Assembly: GCA_002316225.1 (NCBI GenBank) | Contig: DCDC01000063.1 | Span: 1-10,301 of the forward strand | Source of the DNA: Firmicutes bacterium UBA1065 | Lineage (GTDB): Bacteria; Bacillota; Clostridia; Tissierellales; Sedimentibacteraceae | Length of the DNA: 10,301 bases | Direction: 5' to 3' | Shown: positions 6,790-10,301 of the stretch, in pieces | Numbering within the stretch: position 1 is the stretch's first letter | Layout of the letters: each line of letters begins with the position of its first letter | Notes under the pieces: model-generated | The model's input: only the letters and a program-made list of their open reading frames with translations | Database searches by the model: none | What the model was told of the DNA's origin: nothing | Made by a program: the position numbers and the translations under genes

Positions 6790-7452
6790 ATGGTGGACGG
6801 GTTATCTCTTAACAAATCGATTGTAATAAGAAGGGAAGAAGAGAAAGATTACAAGAGGGTTGAAGAAATCACAAGAAAAGCATTCTGGAATTTATATGTT
6901 CCGGGGTGCGAGGAACACTATTTGGTTCATATCATGCGGTTCCATGAGGATTTTATACCGGAACTGGATTTGGTTATTGAAGTTGAAGGCCAAATAATTG
7001 GCAACATAATGTATACCAAGGCAAAACTGATTGATGAAAAGAGGGAAGAAAAGAATATCCTAACTTTCGGACCGGTTTGCATTCTGCCGGAATACCAGAG
7101 AAAGGGGTACGGGAAAAGATTACTTGAATATTCCTTTGAAAAGGCAAGTGAACTTGGTTATGATGTTATTGTAATATTTGGGAATCCGGGCAATTATGTA
7201 AGCAGCGGCTTTAAAAGCTGCAAGCAATTCAATGTATGCCTTGAGAACGGGACATACCCCTCCGCTATGCTGGTAAAAGAGCTTAAACCCCATACCTTGG
7301 ACGGAAGAAGGTGGGTTTATTATCAAAGCCCTGTTTATGAGATAGATAAAGAAGAGGCTTTGCTTTTTGACCAAGGCCTTGAACCCATGGAGAAAAAATC
7401 CCTGCCATGCCAGGAAGAATTTTATATTATGAGTAATTCAATTATTCAGTGA
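6790..7452 (+). CDS. GNAT family N-acetyltransferase (YhbS-like)
   Basis: A 220-residue single-domain acetyltransferase of the GCN5-related family. The acetyl-CoA pyrophosphate loop is Y102-QRKGYGKRLL, preceded by the beta-4 strand FGPVCILPEY. The bulge region VIFGNPGNYVSSGF matches the YhbS/COG3153 subgroup, in which G-x-P-x-Y-Y-x-x-x-G-F is typical. The C-terminal third (PSAMLVKELKP onward) also fits that subgroup. The start was placed at ATG 6790 because GGAAGGTG (6775-6782) is well spaced from it; GTG 6781 is possible and adds three residues. The acceptor is unknown. It is the first gene of a tight cluster: 32 nt separate it from the selenocysteine-containing ArsC-like gene, with no terminator between. 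Confidence 0.85.
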   Translation: MVDGLSLNKSIVIRREEEKDYKRVEEITRKAFWNLYVPGCEEHYLVHIMRFHEDFIPELDLVIEVEGQIIGNIMYTKAKLIDEKREEKNILTFGPVCILPEYQRKGYGKRLLEYSFEKASELGYDVIVIFGNPGNYVSSGFKSCKQFNVCLENGTYPSAMLVKELKPHTLDGRRWVYYQSPVYEIDKEEALLFDQGLEPMEKKSLPCQEEFYIMSNSIIQ

Positions 7453-7484
7453 AAAACTTTTTAAGGATAACTTAGGAGGAAACA

Positions 7485-7841
7485 GTGAGATATACATTCA
7501 TATGTTATGCAAGATGAAGCACATGCAAAAAAGCCAAGGATTGGCTGGTGAAAAACAATATTGATTTTGTGGAAAGGCCGATAAATGAAGAAAATCCAAG
7601 GGAGAGCGAGATAAGAGACTGGATAAAAAAGAGCGGATTCCCTATAAAAAGGTTTTTTAACACTAGCGGTACCCTTTATAAGGATTTAAACTTAAAAGAA
7701 AAACTGGAAACCATGTCTGAAGATGAGCAGATTAAACTCCTGGCATCGGATGGTATGCTTGTGAAAAGGCCCATACTTGCAGGCGGAGATATAGTAATAG
7801 TTGGTTTTAAAGAAGACGAGTGGAGGAATAAACTTTTGTGA
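7485..7841 (+). CDS. ArsC/Spx-family thioredoxin-fold protein, probable selenoprotein (Sec at codon 11)
   Basis: Read from GTG 7485 to TGA 7839, the frame is 119 codons with one internal TGA at 7515-7517. The start has a perfect AGGAGG (7474-7479) 5 nt upstream. The N-terminus is MRYTFICYAR-U-STCKKAKDWL: the TGA sits exactly where ArsC/Spx/YffB-like proteins have their catalytic Cys (C-S-T-C-K-K-A), and the second Cys (C14) is kept. The rest is intact: F58-NTSG, L-A-x-D-G-M, K94-RPIL and VGFKEDEW, at full family length (118 residues). A stem-loop fitting a bacterial SECIS starts 14 nt after the TGA. A redox role (glutathione- or thioredoxin-linked reductase) is inferred; arsenate as substrate is not shown. 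The alternative is a nonsense mutation, with GTG 7548 giving a 97-residue product lacking the active site. The gene overlaps the PrsW-like gene by 4 nt. Confidence 0.8.
7532..7546 (+). promoter_or_regulatory. Candidate bacterial SECIS element
   Basis: AGCCAA (7532-7537) and TTGGCT (7541-7546) form a perfect 6-bp stem with a GGA apical loop (7538-7540). The loop begins 20 nt after the in-frame TGA (7515-7517). Known bacterial SECIS elements have a short stem, a small loop with G in the first positions, and lie roughly 16-37 nt past the UGA, so position and form agree. It is within the coding sequence (codons for K-A-K-D-W). Binding by SelB is inferred. Confidence 0.65.
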
Positions 7842-8548
7842 AAATGAATTTGTTTATAACGGCAATAACTCCGGGCCTGGCCCTGGCATTGATTTTTTAT
7901 TTGGTTGACAGGCACGACAGGGAGCCTCTTCACATGTTATTGAAGGTTTTTATCTTTGGTGCCATTTATGTTATTCCCACAATCCTTATTGAGAATTTTT
8001 TATTGTTATTCAACAGGTTTGGGGGTCTTTTAGGTGTTGCCTACACTGCCTTTATTGTTGCGGGCCTAACGGAAGAATACATGAAAAGAGAGGTTGTTAT
8101 AAGATATGTGTATGCCAATCCTGTATTCAATGAAAAATTGGATGGCATAATCTACTGTGTAATGTCCGCCTTGGGTTTTGCAACCATTGAAAATATCATG
8201 TATGTGGTATTCGCTTTTTCAGATGTTGAAGCAGTAGGATATTACAGGGCGGTCGTTTCGGTACCTGCCCATATGCTTTTTGCAGTTACCATGGGCTATT
8301 ACCTTTCATTGGCTAAGTTTGCCCTGACTCCTGGTGAACACTGGCACTATTTTAAGAAATCCTTATCGGTTCCTGCCATAATGCACGGAGTTTTTGATTT
8401 TATATTAATGTCCAATATTAAGCTGCTGATGGTCTTATTTGTACCCTTTGTAATTTATTTGTGGGTTGTAAACTTAAAGAAATTAAATGTTTATTACAAT
8501 GATTCCAAGAATTATGCAAATATGAATGACAACTTTGATAAATTTTAA
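7838..8548 (+). CDS. PrsW-family intramembrane metalloprotease-like protein
   Basis: A 236-residue polytopic membrane protein of the PrsW/CPBP-related family of intramembrane proteases. The N-terminal segment P12-GLALALIFYLVDRHDREP is typical of PrsW. The motifs follow in order: E79-E80-x-x-K83 after the third hydrophobic segment, G113-FATIEN, the helix around P144-AHMLFAVTMGYYLS, and H183-GVFDF. These Glu and His residues are the conserved set of the family. About seven or eight hydrophobic segments are visible. B. subtilis PrsW cuts the anti-sigma factor RsiW; no anti-sigma factor gene is in this window, so the substrate is unknown. GTG 7838 is preferred: it overlaps the previous stop by 4 nt and has GGAGG at 7822-7826. 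ATG 7844 is an alternative. Confidence 0.88.
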   Translation: MKMNLFITAITPGLALALIFYLVDRHDREPLHMLLKVFIFGAIYVIPTILIENFLLLFNRFGGLLGVAYTAFIVAGLTEEYMKREVVIRYVYANPVFNEKLDGIIYCVMSALGFATIENIMYVVFAFSDVEAVGYYRAVVSVPAHMLFAVTMGYYLSLAKFALTPGEHWHYFKKSLSVPAIMHGVFDFILMSNIKLLMVLFVPFVIYLWVVNLKKLNVYYNDSKNYANMNDNFDKF

Positions 8549-8560
8549 TTAATTGGGTAT

Positions 8561-8579
8561 TGTCAATTGGTGATTGGCA
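8561..8579 (+). terminator. Weak hairpin after the PrsW-like gene
   Basis: TGTCAAT (8561-8567), loop TGGTG, ATTGGCA (8573-8579): a 7-bp stem with one G-T pair, 12 nt after the stop codon. No clear T-run follows, so it may act as an RNA-end or attenuating structure rather than a full terminator. The rest of the 139-nt gap to dinB shows only a 5-bp TGGCG/CGCCA pair (8646-8650, 8668-8672); no convincing promoter or LexA box was seen. Confidence 0.3.
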
Positions 8580-8687
8580 CAGTAATTAACAGGAGCGAAG
8601 ACAATAAGTCCTGAGAAAATAAGCATACGTTAATAGTGATTAGAATGGCGCCAGACTCCTTAATAGACGCCACATAGGGGGAAGGGT

Positions 8688-9878
8688 ATGAAAAGGGTAA
8701 TATTTTTAGTTGATATGAATGCCTTTTTTATAAGCTGCGAGAAAACCCGCCATCCGGAAATAGAAGGCAAACCCGCAGCGGTTGCGGGAGATCCTGTAAA
8801 CCGGAGGGGAATAATACTGGCTGCAAATTATGAAGCCCGAAAATATGGCATAAAAACAACCATGATTTTAAGGGAGGCTTTCAGGTTATGCCCTGATTTG
8901 GTCATATTTCCTCCTGACCATAAATTTTACGAGAAGAAGTCAAAAGAAGTAATGGACCTTTTGTCAACATATACTCCTCTTATTGAGCAAAACAGCATTG
9001 ATGAAGCCTGGTTGGACATGACCGGTTCCGAGGGCTTGTTTGGCCAGCCCTTTGAAGCTGCAGGAAACATTATGGACAGAATTAAGGATGAGCTGAATTT
9101 GTGGTGCTCAATCGGCATATCTGAAAACAAGTTCCTGGCAAAAATGGCTTCGGAAATGAAAAAACCCCTTGGTATTACAGAACTGTGGAAAAAGGATATC
9201 GAAGAAAAACTGTGGTCCTTGCCTGTCAGCCAGATGTACGGAGTAGGGAAGCAGACTGCCAAAAAGCTTAACAGCATGGGTATTTACACAATCAAGGATT
9301 TAGCCCTGACAAATATTGAAGATATTTATAAAAAATTAGGCAAAATAGGGGCTGAACTGGTACAACTGGCAAATGGTAATGATGATTCTCCCGTAAACGC
9401 CACCAGGGAAGAAGTTAAATCCATAGGCAGGTCAACTACCCTGGCTCATGACATTACGGACATAGAAGATGCCAAAGCAATACTTATGGACTTGGCCGAT
9501 GAAGTAGGTATGTCTGCCCGGAAAAAGGGCAAAAAAGGCAATACCGTTCAAATAACCATTAAATATGCTAATTTTAATACTATAACCAGGCAGATGACCC
9601 TTAGTCCCACCTGCAGTATAAAGGATATTTTTGATGCAGGAGTGAAACTCCTTGAAAAAAACTGGACCAAGGAGCCTGTCCGCTTATTGGGTATAAGCTT
9701 GAGCGGTTTTCAAAATGAGAATCAGCAGATTTCCCTCTTTGATTTGGATGAAAGAGAAGTAAAAATCGATGAAAAAACCGATAAAAAAATTGATAGTTTG
9801 GAAGAGGCCATCCTTAAAATCCGTAAGAAATACGGGACGGATATCATAAAACCCGGTATTAGCCATAAAAAGGAATAA
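8688..9878 (+). CDS. dinB: DNA polymerase IV (Y-family translesion polymerase)
   Basis: A 396-residue error-prone polymerase that copies damaged DNA and extends mismatched ends. Palm and catalytic residues are present: D9 in FLVDMNAFF and D105-E106 in N102-SIDEAWLDMTG. F14 is at the steric-gate position. The fingers motif AANYEARKYGIKTTM (45-59) is typical. The helix-hairpin-helix region (M-Y-G-V-G-K-Q-T-A-K-K-L) and little-finger domain (IGRSTTLAHDI onward) follow. The C-terminal tail has Q347-ISLF, a sliding-clamp binding motif, then a charged end. The ATG has GGGGGAAGGG just upstream. All catalytic residues are intact, so it should be active. A membrane methyltransferase-like gene follows after 34 nt without a terminator. 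Confidence 0.95.
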   Translation: MKRVIFLVDMNAFFISCEKTRHPEIEGKPAAVAGDPVNRRGIILAANYEARKYGIKTTMILREAFRLCPDLVIFPPDHKFYEKKSKEVMDLLSTYTPLIEQNSIDEAWLDMTGSEGLFGQPFEAAGNIMDRIKDELNLWCSIGISENKFLAKMASEMKKPLGITELWKKDIEEKLWSLPVSQMYGVGKQTAKKLNSMGIYTIKDLALTNIEDIYKKLGKIGAELVQLANGNDDSPVNATREEVKSIGRSTTLAHDITDIEDAKAILMDLADEVGMSARKKGKKGNTVQITIKYANFNTITRQMTLSPTCSIKDIFDAGVKLLEKNWTKEPVRLLGISLSGFQNENQQISLFDLDEREVKIDEKTDKKIDSLEEAILKIRKKYGTDIIKPGISHKKE

Positions 9879-9912
9879 TATAGATATTAGATTAAAAAAG
9901 GAGGGGGTTATT

Positions 9913-10301
9913 ATAAATAAAAAAGATCTGCTTAAATCTGCATTAATAAAATTTTTCTCGGGAGTTATCGGCTTAGGAGCCATTCTCTTCATATCTGCAG
10001 GCACCTTTGCCTGGTGGAAGGCATGGGTTTTCATGGCTGTGCTATTCTTACCCATGGCGCTTGTAGGTATAATTCTCTATGTCAAGGAACCTGAATTGCT
10101 TGAGAAAAGGCTTAAAATGAAAGAGTCCGAACAAGAACAAAAGAAGATGATAAAATTTTCTTCCTTGCTCATGCTGATCGGATATATCCTTCCGGGGATT
10201 GATTTTCGCTATGGCTGGTCTCATGTGCCACTGGCTCTTGTCATAATCTCTTTTATCCTGGTTGCCCTCGGATATGGGCTTTTCGCATATGTTTTAAAGA
10301 C
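9913..10301 (+). CDS. Isoprenylcysteine methyltransferase-like membrane protein (partial, runs off the window)
   Basis: An uninterrupted frame encodes at least 129 residues and continues past the end. It begins (I/M)NKKDLLKSALIKFFSG, followed by hydrophobic segments at about 14-30 and 36-56, the cytoplasmic stretch V-K-E-P-E-L-L-E-K-R-L-K-M-K-E (58-72), and two more hydrophobic segments. This is the N-terminal half of the ICMT/DUF1295-like methyltransferase family, where N-P-E-L-L-x-x-R-x-x is a hallmark. The SAM-binding C-terminal half is not in the window. AAGGAGGGGG (9898-9907) is an excellent RBS, but no ATG, GTG or TTG lies near it in frame. ATA 9913 (5-nt spacing) is where the family Met falls; ATT 9910 is closer. 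The gene is 34 nt after dinB, probably co-transcribed. Confidence 0.7.
   Translation, partial: MNKKDLLKSALIKFFSGVIGLGAILFISAGTFAWWKAWVFMAVLFLPMALVGIILYVKEPELLEKRLKMKESEQEQKKMIKFSSLLMLIGYILPGIDFRYGWSHVPLALVIISFILVALGYGLFAYVLK

Noticed and set aside
7548..7841. 97-residue ORF from GTG 7548 as the whole gene
   Set aside because: It begins mid-domain, lacks the first beta strand and the active site, and the strong RBS and in-frame homology lie upstream at 7485.
8560..8588. TTGTCA / TAATTA as a dinB promoter
   Set aside because: The -10 matches poorly and the -35 overlaps the hairpin after the PrsW-like gene.
8549..8687. LexA (SOS) box upstream of dinB
   Set aside because: GCATACGTTA near 8622-8633 only loosely resembles GAAC-N4-GTTC-type boxes; it lacks the conserved half-sites.

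Overview
The window is AT-rich DNA of a low-GC anaerobic Firmicute, most likely a Clostridia/Tissierellia-type bacterium. This rests on AT-rich codon use, strong AGGAGG-type ribosome binding sites, compact same-strand gene clusters, a flavinylated FAD-dependent lipoprotein, and a probable selenocysteine-decoded gene. Genus cannot be set from the sequence alone. All genes that I can support are on the + strand.

Left part (1-2745): a flavodoxin-fold NAD(P)H:flavin oxidoreductase overlaps a two-domain GNAT acetyltransferase. A decayed fragment of a RelA/SpoT-type HD-domain gene follows. It runs into an intact membrane-anchored DUF218 (SanA/YdcF-like) gene that ends in a hairpin terminator.

Middle (2674-6666): a well-formed promoter and RBS drive a 698-residue lipoprotein with an FMN-binding domain (covalent FMN site T121) and an FAD-dependent reductase domain whose active site is not that of fumarate reductase. 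Its terminator seems to have been split by a ~140-bp inverted-repeat (MITE/REP-like) element flanked by a 10-bp direct repeat. Next come a MerR-family regulator, which has a good extended -10 promoter but no ATG/GTG/TTG start, and a C45-type Ntn-hydrolase that has lost its extreme N-terminus including the catalytic cysteine. A strong terminator closes this block.

Right part (6790-10301): an operon of a GNAT acetyltransferase, an ArsC/Spx-family thioredoxin-fold protein and a PrsW-type membrane protease. The ArsC-like gene carries an in-frame TGA exactly at the catalytic cysteine codon, with a strong RBS upstream and a 6-bp stem-loop 20 nt downstream that fits a bacterial SECIS element. I read it as a selenoprotein, U-S-T-C in place of C-S-T-C; this is the most notable item. 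Then follow DNA polymerase IV (dinB) and the start of an isoprenylcysteine-methyltransferase-like membrane protein, again with a perfect RBS but an ATA codon where the start should be.

Main points for review: the selenoprotein and its SECIS, two genes with apparent ATA initiation, the element inside a terminator, the unusual flavoprotein active site, and two gene remnants.
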